A stretch of DNA of 64,000 bases, from the NCBI RefSeq assembly GCF_038811545.1, contig NZ_CP133319.1, forward strand, positions 1,240,001 to 1,304,000, read 5' to 3'. This document shows positions 56,251 through 64,000 of this stretch, in pieces; within the stretch, counting starts at the first letter, position 1, and each line of letters begins with the position of its first letter. Below the pieces are notes generated by a model. It saw nothing but the letters and a program-made list of their open reading frames with translations. It did not search any database and was not told the origin of the DNA. Both the position numbers and the translations under genes were made by a program. This stretch comes from Rhodoligotrophos sp. CJ14. GTDB taxonomy: Bacteria > Pseudomonadota > Alphaproteobacteria > Rhizobiales > Im1.

Positions 56251-56928
56251 ATGGCCATCGATATGAACACCGATTATCAGAGGCCGCCGGCCGAGCTGGT
56301 CGACCGTTTCCGAACCTTGGCCTCCAGCACCGTGGGCAATGTGCTCGATGATCTCGGCATCGACGGCATCATCCTCAATTTGAAGCCCGTCGTCTTCGGC
56401 ACCCGCATTGTCGGGCCGGCCTATACGGTGAAGGAAATCAGCGGCGTGCGCGGTACCTTCTCGGCCGCGGAATTCGGCTTGGGCGCTGTGATCGACACGG
56501 CCCGCTCGGGCGATGTTGTGGTGATCGATAATGCCGGCCAGCAGGTCTCGACCTGGGGCGGTATCGCCTCTCTCGCGGCCCGCAACAAGGGCGTGGGTGG
56601 CCTTATCGTTGATGGCGGCGTGCGCGATGCCGACGAGATCAACGAATTCGGCTTTCCCGTGTTCAGCCGGCACGTGGTGCCCCTCTCCGGCAAGACCCGG
56701 GTGAAGGTCATCGCGACCGGTGGCGTGGTGAAGATCGACGGCGTGCGCGTCTCGGCTGGCGATATCATTGTCGCCGACAGCACCGGTATCGTCTGCGTCC
56801 CCCTCGCTAAGGCCGAGGAGATCGCCGCGCGCGCCGAAAAGCTTGATCAGGATGACCGCCGCGCCATCGAGGAAATCAACAAGGGTCTCGATTTCACGAC
56901 CGCCCTGTCGAAATTTCCAAAGCTCTGA
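56251..56928 (+). CDS. RraA-like / HMG-CHA aldolase family protein
   Basis: A 225-residue member of the RraA/dimethylmenaquinone-methyltransferase-like fold. Typical parts: TLASSTVGNVLDDLGIDG, GPAYTVKE, GDVVVIDNAGQQVSTWGGIASLAARNKGVGGLIVDGGVRDADEI. The GG-x10-GVGG-x-IVDGGVRD block carries the substrate Arg and metal Asp of 4-hydroxy-4-methyl-2-oxoglutarate aldolases, so in a catabolic operon an aldolase or decarboxylase is more likely than an RNase E inhibitor. The ATG at 56251 has AAGGAG 10 nt upstream and is preferred over the ATG at 56227. Confidence 0.87.
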   Translation: MAIDMNTDYQRPPAELVDRFRTLASSTVGNVLDDLGIDGIILNLKPVVFGTRIVGPAYTVKEISGVRGTFSAAEFGLGAVIDTARSGDVVVIDNAGQQVSTWGGIASLAARNKGVGGLIVDGGVRDADEINEFGFPVFSRHVVPLSGKTRVKVIATGGVVKIDGVRVSAGDIIVADSTGIVCVPLAKAEEIAARAEKLDQDDRRAIEEINKGLDFTTALSKFPKL

Positions 56929-56942
56929 ATACCCACAGGCGG

Positions 56943-56965
56943 ACGGGGCTGTTTAGCAGCCCCGT
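56943..56965. terminator. Bidirectional terminator between convergent genes
   Basis: ACGGGGCTG and CAGCCCCGT form a perfect 9-bp stem with loop TTTAG, between the stops of the RraA-like (plus) and enolase-superfamily (minus) genes. Plus strand: followed by T then AAAG. It overlaps the minus-strand stop codon by one base. Confidence 0.7.
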
Positions 56966-58065
56966 TAAAGCTCGATCCGGAACCGCTCGATCACCTCGGG
57001 GTCGGAATCATGGCCAAGCCCCGGCCCGTCACCAATATGGAATTGCCCGTTCGCATCGGGCAGACCACCGGCCCCATAGAGCGAGGCATCGAGCTGAACG
57101 CCGAAGCATTCGATCCGGTCAATCAGCGGCGAATGCGCGGCGATCTGTAAGGTGGCAAGCAGCCCCGGCCCGAAATAGGGCGAATGCGGAGCAACACGGA
57201 CGCCGCACGTCTCGCCGGCCCGCACCACCTTCATGAACTCGGTGATACCGCCGATCTTCGTGACGCTCGGTTGCAGGTAATCGAGACAGCGCCTCTGCGC
57301 GAACGGCTCGAATGCCCAGGCATTGATGATATTCTCGCCCGCTGCAAGCGGTATCGGAAACCGCTCGCGCAGAAGCTGCATCGATGTGAGATCCTCCGGC
57401 GGCCAGATCGGCTCCTCGAGCCACAGGAGATTGAGATCGACCAGCGGCCGCGCAATTTCCTCCGCCTCTCGCAAGGTCCAGGCACAATTGACATCGACCA
57501 TCAGCGGCACATCCGGCCCCAAAGCCTCGCGCGCCGCCGCAATGGCCGGCAGCGTGCGCTCATGCAGCTTGACCGCTCGGAACCCGCGCGACAGCGCCTT
57601 CTCGCAGGCACCCGCCACGATCGCCGGCTCGTTGAGCTTCATGAGGCTCGTATAGGCGTCGAGCTTGCGCCGTCCGATGCCGCCGAGCAGTTCCGCGACC
57701 GAAACCCCGGCGCGCTTGCCGGCGAGATCCCAGAGCGCGATGTCCAGGCCCGCCAGCGCGAACTGCGTCGGCCCGCCGCGGCCATAGATATGGAGCGTCT
57801 TCTTGAGATGCTCCATCGTGCCGGTGACATCACGCGCATCGCACTGGAGCGCCAGGGGTGTCACCAGCCTGCGCAGCACTTCGATGGTCGCCGGGATTAC
57901 ATTGAACCCGAAAGCTTCCCCCCAGCCCACGAGCCCGTCTTCCGTCTCGACCCTGACCAGGAGAAAGGGAAGATTTGGCCAATCTGCGCCGCCAAACCCG
58001 GTCAGCGGCCCATCATGGCGATAGGGCAGCGCCACGGTGATGCAATCGATGGAAACTATCCGCAT
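56965..58065 (-). CDS. Enolase-superfamily enzyme (mandelate racemase/muconate lactonising-like) with altered dyad
   Basis: A 366-residue enzyme that should abstract the proton next to a carboxylate in a metal-dependent dehydration or racemisation. Metal ligands are Asp191 (LMVDVNCAW), Glu217 (WLEEPIWPP) and Glu244 (AAGENI). The second-strand motif is K166-L-H168 rather than KxK. The C-terminal base His294 (VAPHSPYFGPG) is present, but the Asp that normally pairs with it, in QPD, is replaced by Ser267 (LQPSVTKIGG). The ATG at 58065 has GGGAG 7 nt upstream. It ends the Liv operon on the minus strand, 16 nt after livF, so its substrate is presumably what the importer brings in. Confidence 0.88.
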   Translation of the reverse strand: MRIVSIDCITVALPYRHDGPLTGFGGADWPNLPFLLVRVETEDGLVGWGEAFGFNVIPATIEVLRRLVTPLALQCDARDVTGTMEHLKKTLHIYGRGGPTQFALAGLDIALWDLAGKRAGVSVAELLGGIGRRKLDAYTSLMKLNEPAIVAGACEKALSRGFRAVKLHERTLPAIAAAREALGPDVPLMVDVNCAWTLREAEEIARPLVDLNLLWLEEPIWPPEDLTSMQLLRERFPIPLAAGENIINAWAFEPFAQRRCLDYLQPSVTKIGGITEFMKVVRAGETCGVRVAPHSPYFGPGLLATLQIAAHSPLIDRIECFGVQLDASLYGAGGLPDANGQFHIGDGPGLGHDSDPEVIERFRIEL

Positions 58066-58081
58066 CCGGTCTCTCCCGTTC

Positions 58082-58837
58082 TTAGTTGGCCTCGTGGCTT
58101 CCAACCAGGATCCGCTGGATGAGATCGCTGGAATGCAGCTCCTCCGGAGTTGCCGACGCGGCAATCTTTCCATTGGCCATAAGAAACGCATAATCCGCGT
58201 GCCGCAATGCTTTCTCCACCAGCTGCTCGACCAGCAGGATCGCGGTTCCACCACGCGCCAGATCAGCCGCGATCTGAAGGATGCGGTCGATCACCAGAGG
58301 CGCGAGCCCCGCCGAGGGCTCATCCAGGATCAGCAGCCGCGGCTCGCCGATCATCCCTTGCGCAACGGCCAGGATCTGCTGCTGCCCACCACTGAGCCGT
58401 GAGGCGAGTTGGTGCCGGCGCTCGGCCATTTCCGGGAAGATCGAATAGATCCGGTCGAGCTTCGAGCGATCACCGCGGCTGTTCTTGGCATAGGTTCCGA
58501 GCAGCAGGTTGTCCTCGATCGTCAGCGTGGTGAAGATCCGGTGCCCCTCGAGCACATTCACAATGCCCGAATTGACGATGCTGCGCGGATCCGTGCTGCT
58601 GATGTCCTGCCCGCCGAAACTCACCCGGCCCGAACGCTTCGGGATGAGCCCGCAGATGGCATGCAGGCTGGTGCTCTTGCCCGCGCCATTCCGGCCGAGC
58701 ATCACTGCAAATTCGCCTTCGCGCACCTCGAAGCTCACCCCATGCACGACTTCGGCCTTGCCATAGGCCACGTGCAGATCATCGACCTTCAGCAGGACCG
58801 GTGCCTCGCGGCGCGGCTTATGCGTCGTTGCACTCAT
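58082..58837 (-). CDS. livF: Branched-chain-type ABC importer ATPase LivF
   Basis: A 251-residue ATPase of the HAAT family: Walker A GRNGAGKSTSLHAICGL, signature LSGGQQQILAVAQGM, Walker B LLILDEPSAGLAP. The pattern NGAGKST with SGGQQQ is typical of LivF. One nt separates its start from the livG stop. The family imports branched-chain amino acids, amides or aromatic acids; the ligand here is not known. Confidence 0.94.
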   Translation of the reverse strand: MSATTHKPRREAPVLLKVDDLHVAYGKAEVVHGVSFEVREGEFAVMLGRNGAGKSTSLHAICGLIPKRSGRVSFGGQDISSTDPRSIVNSGIVNVLEGHRIFTTLTIEDNLLLGTYAKNSRGDRSKLDRIYSIFPEMAERRHQLASRLSGGQQQILAVAQGMIGEPRLLILDEPSAGLAPLVIDRILQIAADLARGGTAILLVEQLVEKALRHADYAFLMANGKIAASATPEELHSSDLIQRILVGSHEAN

Positions 58838-58838
58838 G

Positions 58839-59594
58839 TCATGCCCCCAGATAGACGCTGATCACTTCAGGATCATTCTGGATCGTATGCGGATCGCCCT
58901 GCTTCAGCAGCTGCCCCAGATTGAGAACGGTCACGCGATCGGAGATGCGGAAGACGAAATCCGTATGGTGCTCCACGATGAGCACGCCAATGCCCGCATT
59001 GCGCAAAGTCAGAACGATCTTCTCGAGCGCATCGATCTCGTGATCCGTAAGCCCGCCCGCCGGTTCATCCAGAAGAACGAAACGCGGCTGCATGACCAGC
59101 GCCCGCGCGACTTCCAGAAAGCGCTGCTCCCCATGCTCGAGGAGATTTGCGCGCCGGTCGATCGCATGCCCGAGCCCTACCCCTTCGAGTAGCTCTCTCG
59201 CAAGCTCTTGAATGGCGCTGTCATGGCGTCGCGAGCGAGGTAGGGAGAAGGTGGCCTCCAGGAGATTGGCGCCGTAATCGGTCCAGCCCCCCAGCATGGC
59301 GTTTTCGAGCACGGTCAGCGCTTCGAGGAGGCGCGGCTTCTGGAACGTTCTCGACACCCCGAGCCGCGCGCGCGTCTGGACGTCGCTGGCCGTCAGGTCC
59401 GTATCTCCCAGCGCGATCCTGCCGCTATCGGCCCGGTAATAGCCGCACAGCATGTTGAGCAGCGTGGTCTTGCCACTGCCATTCGGACCGATGAGCCCGT
59501 GGATTTCGCCTGGACGCACCTCGATGCTGACATTCGACAGCGCCTTGAGGCCGCCGAAAGCCTTGCTGACATTGCTTGCGGTCAGGAGCGCCAT
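58839..59594 (-). CDS. livG: Branched-chain-type ABC importer ATPase LivG
   Basis: A 251-residue ATPase: Walker A GPNGSGKTTLLNMLCGYY, Walker B FVLLDEPAGGLTDHE. The degenerate signature region (LEHGEQRFLEVARALV) and RTFQKPRLLEALTVLENAMLG are typical of LivG. It starts within the end of the livM gene (13-nt overlap). Confidence 0.94.
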   Translation of the reverse strand: MALLTASNVSKAFGGLKALSNVSIEVRPGEIHGLIGPNGSGKTTLLNMLCGYYRADSGRIALGDTDLTASDVQTRARLGVSRTFQKPRLLEALTVLENAMLGGWTDYGANLLEATFSLPRSRRHDSAIQELARELLEGVGLGHAIDRRANLLEHGEQRFLEVARALVMQPRFVLLDEPAGGLTDHEIDALEKIVLTLRNAGIGVLIVEHHTDFVFRISDRVTVLNLGQLLKQGDPHTIQNDPEVISVYLGA

Positions 59595-60598
59595 TTAGGG
59601 GCCTCCTGCTGCAACGTCGTGCTGAGCCGCCCAAGATCAGGGCGTATCCCCTCCCGGTCCCGCGCCAGTGGCCGGATGCGGTCTCTGATGATCTGGAAGA
59701 GATTGCCGAACCCCTCGGGCACGAGAAGCACGACGAGAAGCAGCAGCACGCCGTAGAAGAAATTGCCGAGATGGGCGAGCGGGGCGACCACCTCCGGCAG
59801 AGCCGCCAGCACCACGGTGCCGATGAACGGCCCGATCAAGCTCCCGCGCCCGCCCACCACGATGCAGACGAAAAAGAACATGCTGAGTTCGAAGACGAAT
59901 GTCTCGGGCGTGATATAGGACTGGTACGAGGCGAACAGCGCCCCGGCAATCCCTGCCAATACACCGCTGAAGGTAAACACATAGAGCTTCAGCCGGTATA
60001 TCGGCACACCGACCGATGCCGCCGCCACCTCGCTGTCACGCACCGAGATCATCGCTCGCCCCCAGGACGACCGTGTGAGGTTCCACACGAGCCAGCTCAC
60101 GATGACGCCGATGGCCAGCACCATCCAATAGAAACCGGAAGGTGTGCCCAGCTGTCCCGGAAACGCCGGGGCCATCATGCCGACACCGCCCCCCGTCAGC
60201 CATTCCCACGCGATCGAGAGCTCGGTGACGATCATCGCGAAGGCGAGCGTCGTCATCGCGAAATAGAAGCCGGGCAGCCGCAGCGACGGCAGGCCGAGCG
60301 CCATGCCGCAGGCGCCGCCGACGGCACCGGCCGCCAGCATCGACAGCCACGGATCAATCCCCAGTTTGCCCGCGAGGATCGCGAAACAATAGGCGCCCAT
60401 GGCAAGCAGGCCCACATGGCCGATCGAGATCTGCCCGCAATAGCCGATGACGAGATTAAGACCCGCCACCAGAACCCAGTAGATGCCGATCAGTGTCGCG
60501 ATACGGATGTAATAGATGTTGTCGGTCAGGAAGGGCAGCAGGATCGCCGCCAGGACCATGAGCCCAATTCCCGTCATTTTGCTGAATGACGTCGTCAT
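59582..60598 (-). CDS. livM: Branched-chain-type ABC importer permease LivM
   Basis: A 338-residue permease of about nine helices: LNLVIGYCGQISIGHVGLLAMGAYCFAIL, RLPGFYFAMTTLAFAMIV, and the LivM signature RSSWGRAMISVRDSEVAAASVGVPIYRLKLYVFTFSG, followed by GGRGSLIGPFIGTV. The ATG at 60598 overlaps the livH stop by 4 nt. A longer frame upstream is only the shadow of livH. Confidence 0.94.
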   Translation of the reverse strand: MTTSFSKMTGIGLMVLAAILLPFLTDNIYYIRIATLIGIYWVLVAGLNLVIGYCGQISIGHVGLLAMGAYCFAILAGKLGIDPWLSMLAAGAVGGACGMALGLPSLRLPGFYFAMTTLAFAMIVTELSIAWEWLTGGGVGMMAPAFPGQLGTPSGFYWMVLAIGVIVSWLVWNLTRSSWGRAMISVRDSEVAAASVGVPIYRLKLYVFTFSGVLAGIAGALFASYQSYITPETFVFELSMFFFVCIVVGGRGSLIGPFIGTVVLAALPEVVAPLAHLGNFFYGVLLLLVVLLVPEGFGNLFQIIRDRIRPLARDREGIRPDLGRLSTTLQQEAPKWRS

Positions 60599-61458
60599 AC
60601 GTGGCGAACCTTCTTCGCGCCGAACAGGCCTTCGGGCTTGACGATGAGAATGATGATCAGCAGGCCGATCGCCATGGTGTTCTGATACTCGCCCCCGAAC
60701 AGGTAGGTGACGAGCGCGCTGATGACGCCGAGCAGAAGGCCGCCGATGATCGCGCCAATATTGGAGCCCAACCCGCCGACGGCGACGGCGATGAAGCCCA
60801 TCAGTGTGAGCACATGCCCCAACGCGAAGTAGGCGAAAGTGAGCTGTCCGGCGGCAAACCCCGCGAGCGCCCCGATCACACCGGCGATAATATAGGAGGC
60901 GGCACGGATTCGATTGGTGGCAACACCTCTGGCGCGCGCCGCAAACGGATCCTCCGAGACCGCGATGAACACCTTGCCGTACATCGTGTTGCGATAGAAG
61001 AGCTCCAGCCCCACCGCGATCACCAAGACGGCGATGATCGGTAGCCAATATTTTTGGTCCGCAATCCCGGCGCCGAAATCCTGCGGAATGACCCGCGGAA
61101 ACGGCTTTGGCTCCGTGCCCCACCACAGCGCGACGGACTGCTGAGTGATCGTCGCCAGCGCCAGCGTGCTGAGTAGCCACAAATGCTCGTCGGACCGATT
61201 GAGCACCCGGCGAATGGCCACAATTTCCATGATGAGGCCCGCCAGCGCGCCAATCGCCAGTGCACCGACCAGGCCCAGCAGAATGGGCCAGCCCAGCGAC
61301 TGGATGAACCAGGCCCCGAACACCCCACCGAGCATGCAGAGATGCCCGGTGGCGACGCTCAGCACCTTGGAGGTTGAGAACATCACGTTGAATGCCAGCG
61401 CGGTGGCGGCATAAAGTGCACCGATTGCCAGGCCGGTCACGATCACGGACAGGATCAT
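60595..61458 (-). CDS. livH: Branched-chain-type ABC importer permease LivH
   Basis: A 287-residue permease: GLAIGALYAATALAFNVMFSTSKVLSVATGHLCMLGGVFGAWF and the C-terminal AVGGLGSNIGAIIGGLLLGVISALVTYLFGGEYQNTMAIGLLIIILIVKPEGLFG, both diagnostic. ATG at 61458 has AAGG upstream; a GTG two codons earlier is possible. A palindromic repeat lies in the gap to livK. Confidence 0.94.
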   Translation of the reverse strand: MILSVIVTGLAIGALYAATALAFNVMFSTSKVLSVATGHLCMLGGVFGAWFIQSLGWPILLGLVGALAIGALAGLIMEIVAIRRVLNRSDEHLWLLSTLALATITQQSVALWWGTEPKPFPRVIPQDFGAGIADQKYWLPIIAVLVIAVGLELFYRNTMYGKVFIAVSEDPFAARARGVATNRIRAASYIIAGVIGALAGFAAGQLTFAYFALGHVLTLMGFIAVAVGGLGSNIGAIIGGLLLGVISALVTYLFGGEYQNTMAIGLLIIILIVKPEGLFGAKKVRHV

Positions 61459-61475
61459 GTCCACCTTCCCCTACA

Positions 61476-61520
61476 GCATTTTCGAGCGAAGTGGATACCG
61501 GTTCGCGCGAGAGAAAATGC
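61476..61520. repeat. Palindromic intergenic repeat between livK and livH
   Basis: GCATTTTC (61476) and GAAAATGC (ending 61520) flank a core with GAGCGAAGTGGATACCGGTT, in the 212-nt gap between the binding-protein gene and livH. It is the least decayed of the single copies. Its hairpin could reduce read-through from livK to the permease genes, which is inferred. Confidence 0.9.
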
Positions 61521-61670
61521 GATCAAACAACAACTTGGAACGGATTTGCGGACCGGTTGAATGGCGCCTTGCTCCGCAATTCCCTGGAAAGCAGCAGGGC
61601 GGCACCCTTGCTTGGCCATCAACGAGCGGCCCCACTGCTGCGTCATGCATCTCGCTCGAGGTGCATGGCC

Positions 61671-62858
61671 TTACTGGTTGGGCGCCGCCTTGAAGCCACC
61701 ATCCCGGAACGTATTGGCCAGGTTGATGACGATATCGGCATCGGGGAAGCCGTTCCGGTCCTCGGGCCCCCAGCTATAGGTCGCATAGACCAGCTTCAGG
61801 TCCTTCGTGTCCTCGAGCGCCTTCTGGACGGCCTCGCCATCGGTCGAACCCGCCGTCTTGACCGCATGCTCGATGATCTTGACGGTGTCATAGCCAAGCG
61901 CGATCCACCAGAAGGTGAAGTCGATCTTTCCGCCCAGCTTCGGGCGGACAGCGTCCATCAGCGCCTGGGTACGCTCCGGGAACTTGCCAGTCTCATCATA
62001 GGTTGTGCTCGCATAGCCTGCCGCATAGGTATTCTCCCAATACTCAGGCTTGTTGAGCAGCGCTCGAATGGGCGTTCCCATGATGGCGGGGTGGCCAACC
62101 ACCGGCACATCCCAATTCATCTCGCCCCGCGTGTTGAGAATCCGCCCCAGCAATCCGGTTGCGGCCGACCATGGCATGACCACTTCGGCACCCGCGGCCC
62201 GGGCCTTGCCGAGCTCATCGGTGAGATCGGTCTTGTTGGCGTCGACCAGGGCGGAATAGACGGGCTCGATTCCGCGCTCCTTGAGCAGCGCTTCCGCCTG
62301 TTTCACCGTCGCGGTGCCATAGCCGGTGGTATCACCGATGATTGCGATCTTGCTCGCCTTCAGCTTGTCGACTGCATAGGCATTGGCGGAGCCCACCCAC
62401 TGGGTATTGGTGTTGATCGCGCGAAAAGCCCGGGGGTAAAGCTGCGGATTGGTAAGCTCATCCACCGTTCCGATGATGATGTTCGGAATGCCCGCACGGC
62501 TCAAGATCGGCACAGCCGCGAGCGACTCGCCCGAATTGACGGGCCCGATCACGAAATCGACCTTCTCCGAGAAGGCGAGTTGCTGGGCGAAATTGACCGC
62601 TTTGGTGGGATCACCCATCGTGTCGCGGGTGACGAGCTCGAGCTTGCGGCCGTTGATTCCGCCGGCGGCATTGATCTCGTCCACCGCGAACTGCACGCCC
62701 ACATTCTCGGCGATCGCCGCCGATGATAGCGGTCCTGTCAGCGACGAAAGCCAGCCGATCCGGATCGGCTGTGAATTGTCCTGAGCCAGCGCGGGCATCC
62801 CCCCGGCCAGCAAAAGCGCAGCGCCGAGCACGGCTCGCCTGCTCACACGAAACGTCAT
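61671..62858 (-). CDS. Branched-chain-type ABC importer substrate-binding protein
   Basis: A 395-residue periplasmic receptor of the LivK/peripla_BP_6 family. Signal peptide about residues 1-26 (TFRVSRRAVLGAALLLAGGMPALAQ). Mature: PIRIGWLSSLTGPLSSAAIAENVGVQFAVDEINAAGGINGRKLELVTRDTMGDPTKAVNFAQQLAF, KASKIAIIGDTTGYGTATVKQAEALLKERGI. Ligand unknown. The ATG at 62858 has GGAGG upstream. It heads the minus-strand liv operon that ends in the enolase-superfamily gene. Confidence 0.92.
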   Translation of the reverse strand: MTFRVSRRAVLGAALLLAGGMPALAQDNSQPIRIGWLSSLTGPLSSAAIAENVGVQFAVDEINAAGGINGRKLELVTRDTMGDPTKAVNFAQQLAFSEKVDFVIGPVNSGESLAAVPILSRAGIPNIIIGTVDELTNPQLYPRAFRAINTNTQWVGSANAYAVDKLKASKIAIIGDTTGYGTATVKQAEALLKERGIEPVYSALVDANKTDLTDELGKARAAGAEVVMPWSAATGLLGRILNTRGEMNWDVPVVGHPAIMGTPIRALLNKPEYWENTYAAGYASTTYDETGKFPERTQALMDAVRPKLGGKIDFTFWWIALGYDTVKIIEHAVKTAGSTDGEAVQKALEDTKDLKLVYATYSWGPEDRNGFPDADIVINLANTFRDGGFKAAPNQ

Positions 62859-63191
62859 TGTCGCATCCTCCCTGTCGATGGCGGTATGGACCATGGCCCC
62901 CTTTGGTGGCCCAACATGACCGACGAGCACATCTCTTGCAATATCTATTTTGCTCTTTGAAATGAACTTTGAAACAGTCTCCCGCGCGCCAAAATGCGCT
63001 GGACAGCCACGAGAAACGGCGAATTACTGCACTTCTCAGTGACGGCTGATCGAGCGCCGGGGGAGCCCGGCATCATCCTCTTAAGTGCCCCTGATCATTC
63101 TCGGTCCAGTGTGAACGACCGCTTCTCTGAAATTTTTATTTCTTGTAACGACACCGAACGGACGATAAGAGGCGAGGCAGGGAGAAGCACA
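62859..63191. promoter_or_regulatory. Divergent control region of the liv operon and second enolase-superfamily gene
   Basis: A 333-nt gap between divergent genes. Near livK: TTTGAAA occurs twice, 12 bp apart (62957 and 62969). Near the right-hand gene: the inverted repeat GAAAT-TTTT-ATTTC (63129-63142). These A/T-rich GAAA/TTTC elements resemble IclR-family sites in general form, and an IclR gene lies at 52556, but the link is inferred. No small gene or terminator is evident. Confidence 0.45.
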
Positions 63192-64000
63192 ATGCGCATC
63201 ACCAAGATGGAAACCGCTCTGGTCGATTTGCCGCTGCCGGAGCCCCTGCGAACCGCAATCCACGAAATAAAGAACGTCTGCTGCTTTTTGCTGACGCTCC
63301 ATACCGATTCCGGCCTGACCGGGGAAGGCTATGGCTTTTCCTTCCAGATGAACCGTCTGAAGGCGATCCGTGACTTTACCTTGAGCCTGGAGAATCTCGT
63401 CATCGGTCGTGATCCGCACGATGTCGAAAAAATCTGGGCGGACATCCAGCGTGCCCTGAATTTCTACGGACAGGCAGGGGTTGCCGTTCTTGCAACGAAC
63501 CCGATCGACCTCGCCTGCTGGGACCTGATTGGAAAGGCGGCCGGCCAGCCACTTTACAGGCTATTCGGCGCCTGCCGCGATCGCGTGCCGGTCTATGCCA
63601 GTGGGGGGCTGTGGCTGTCATCCGATTGCGAGGCTCTGGCGAGGGAGGCCCGGTCATTCCGTGCACAGAACTTCCGCGCGATGAAGCTTCGCCTTGGCTC
63701 GCCGCGTTGGCAGGACGATATTGCCAGGGTCGAGGCCGTGCGCGATGCGATCGGCCCCGATATCGCCCTGATGGTCGATGCCAATCAGGGCCTCAACGAG
63801 GCGAGAGCCCTCCGGCTTGGACGCGAGCTCGAGCGTTTCGATCTTGTCTGGTATGAGGAGCCTCTGCCCACCTGGTGCGATGCAGGTCACCGGGCCTTGG
63901 CCCAAGCGCTCGATGTGCCGCTGGCAAGCGGAGAGACCGAGTACACGGCCCAAGGCATTCGCCGGATGGTCGAGCATGCCGGCATCGACATTATGATGCC
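63192..64000 (+). CDS. Enolase-superfamily enzyme (mandelate racemase-like), cut by right edge
   Basis: First 269 codons of a second enolase-superfamily protein, clearly different from the one at 56965. Capping domain then barrel: metal ligands Asp196 (LMVDANQG), Glu222 (WYEEPLP) and Glu248 (ASGETEY); the second-strand motif is K165-L-R167. The region of the His-Asp dyad lies beyond the window, so the subgroup cannot be set. GGGAG is 9-10 nt before the ATG. Divergent from the liv operon; likely acts on the same imported compound or a product of it. Confidence 0.88.
   Translation, partial: MRITKMETALVDLPLPEPLRTAIHEIKNVCCFLLTLHTDSGLTGEGYGFSFQMNRLKAIRDFTLSLENLVIGRDPHDVEKIWADIQRALNFYGQAGVAVLATNPIDLACWDLIGKAAGQPLYRLFGACRDRVPVYASGGLWLSSDCEALAREARSFRAQNFRAMKLRLGSPRWQDDIARVEAVRDAIGPDIALMVDANQGLNEARALRLGRELERFDLVWYEEPLPTWCDAGHRALAQALDVPLASGETEYTAQGIRRMVEHAGIDIMM

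Overview
The window is GC-rich, densely coded chromosomal DNA of an alphaproteobacterium, most likely of the order Hyphomicrobiales (Rhizobiales). The evidence is the gene order mutS-glnD-murJ-trpS with a divergent malic enzyme-phosphotransacetylase fusion, the large number of solute-binding-protein ABC importers, and a palindromic intergenic repeat of a type I recognise from this order. I cannot name the genus from sequence alone. I see no tRNA, rRNA, CRISPR array, insertion sequence or phage gene.

Layout. 1-2.5 kb: an arcDA pair (arginine/ornithine antiporter and arginine deiminase, the latter cut by the left edge). The antiporter carries an in-frame amber codon just after its best start site, and a perfect 19-bp dyad lies upstream. 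2.7-11.9 kb: single genes and small units. These are a TPR/winged-helix regulator with a beta-propeller partner, a DUF899 protein, a VOC protein, a divergent LysR-ornithine cyclodeaminase pair, a glycosyltransferase, a protein built from four 22-residue repeats behind an AT-rich island, and a type IB topoisomerase. 12-23.8 kb: a catabolic regulon. A FadR-type GntR regulator, an aldo/keto reductase, two alpha/beta hydrolases, a flavin monooxygenase, an aldehyde dehydrogenase and a five-part oligopeptide/opine-type ABC importer share a TTGGTAT-type operator in three promoters. 24-29 kb: a sulfonate/nitrate-type ABC importer with an OsmC protein, then two RidA-family proteins around a second GntR regulator.

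29-34.6 kb: a symporter-histidine kinase-receiver hybrid, MscL and an exported M20 peptidase. 34.7-46 kb: the conserved housekeeping block (DoxX, trpS, murJ, glnD, mutS, maeB). 46.3-52 kb: a copper-type P1B ATPase behind a CueR-like operator, a DMT exporter, an HdeD-like protein, a tandem run of the palindromic repeat, and malonyl-CoA decarboxylase. 52.5-64 kb: a second catabolic block. It has an IclR regulator, a TPP-dependent enzyme, a quinone oxidoreductase, an RraA-like aldolase, two enolase-superfamily enzymes (one cut by the right edge) and a complete Liv-type branched-chain ABC importer.

The two catabolic blocks (12-24 kb and 52-64 kb) are the most likely places for an undescribed pathway. 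Each pairs a high-affinity importer with an unusual set of enzymes and its own regulator, but the substrates cannot be read from the sequence. The most concrete anomalies are the amber codon in arcD, the Ser in place of the dyad Asp in one enolase-superfamily enzyme, and the 22-residue repeat protein.
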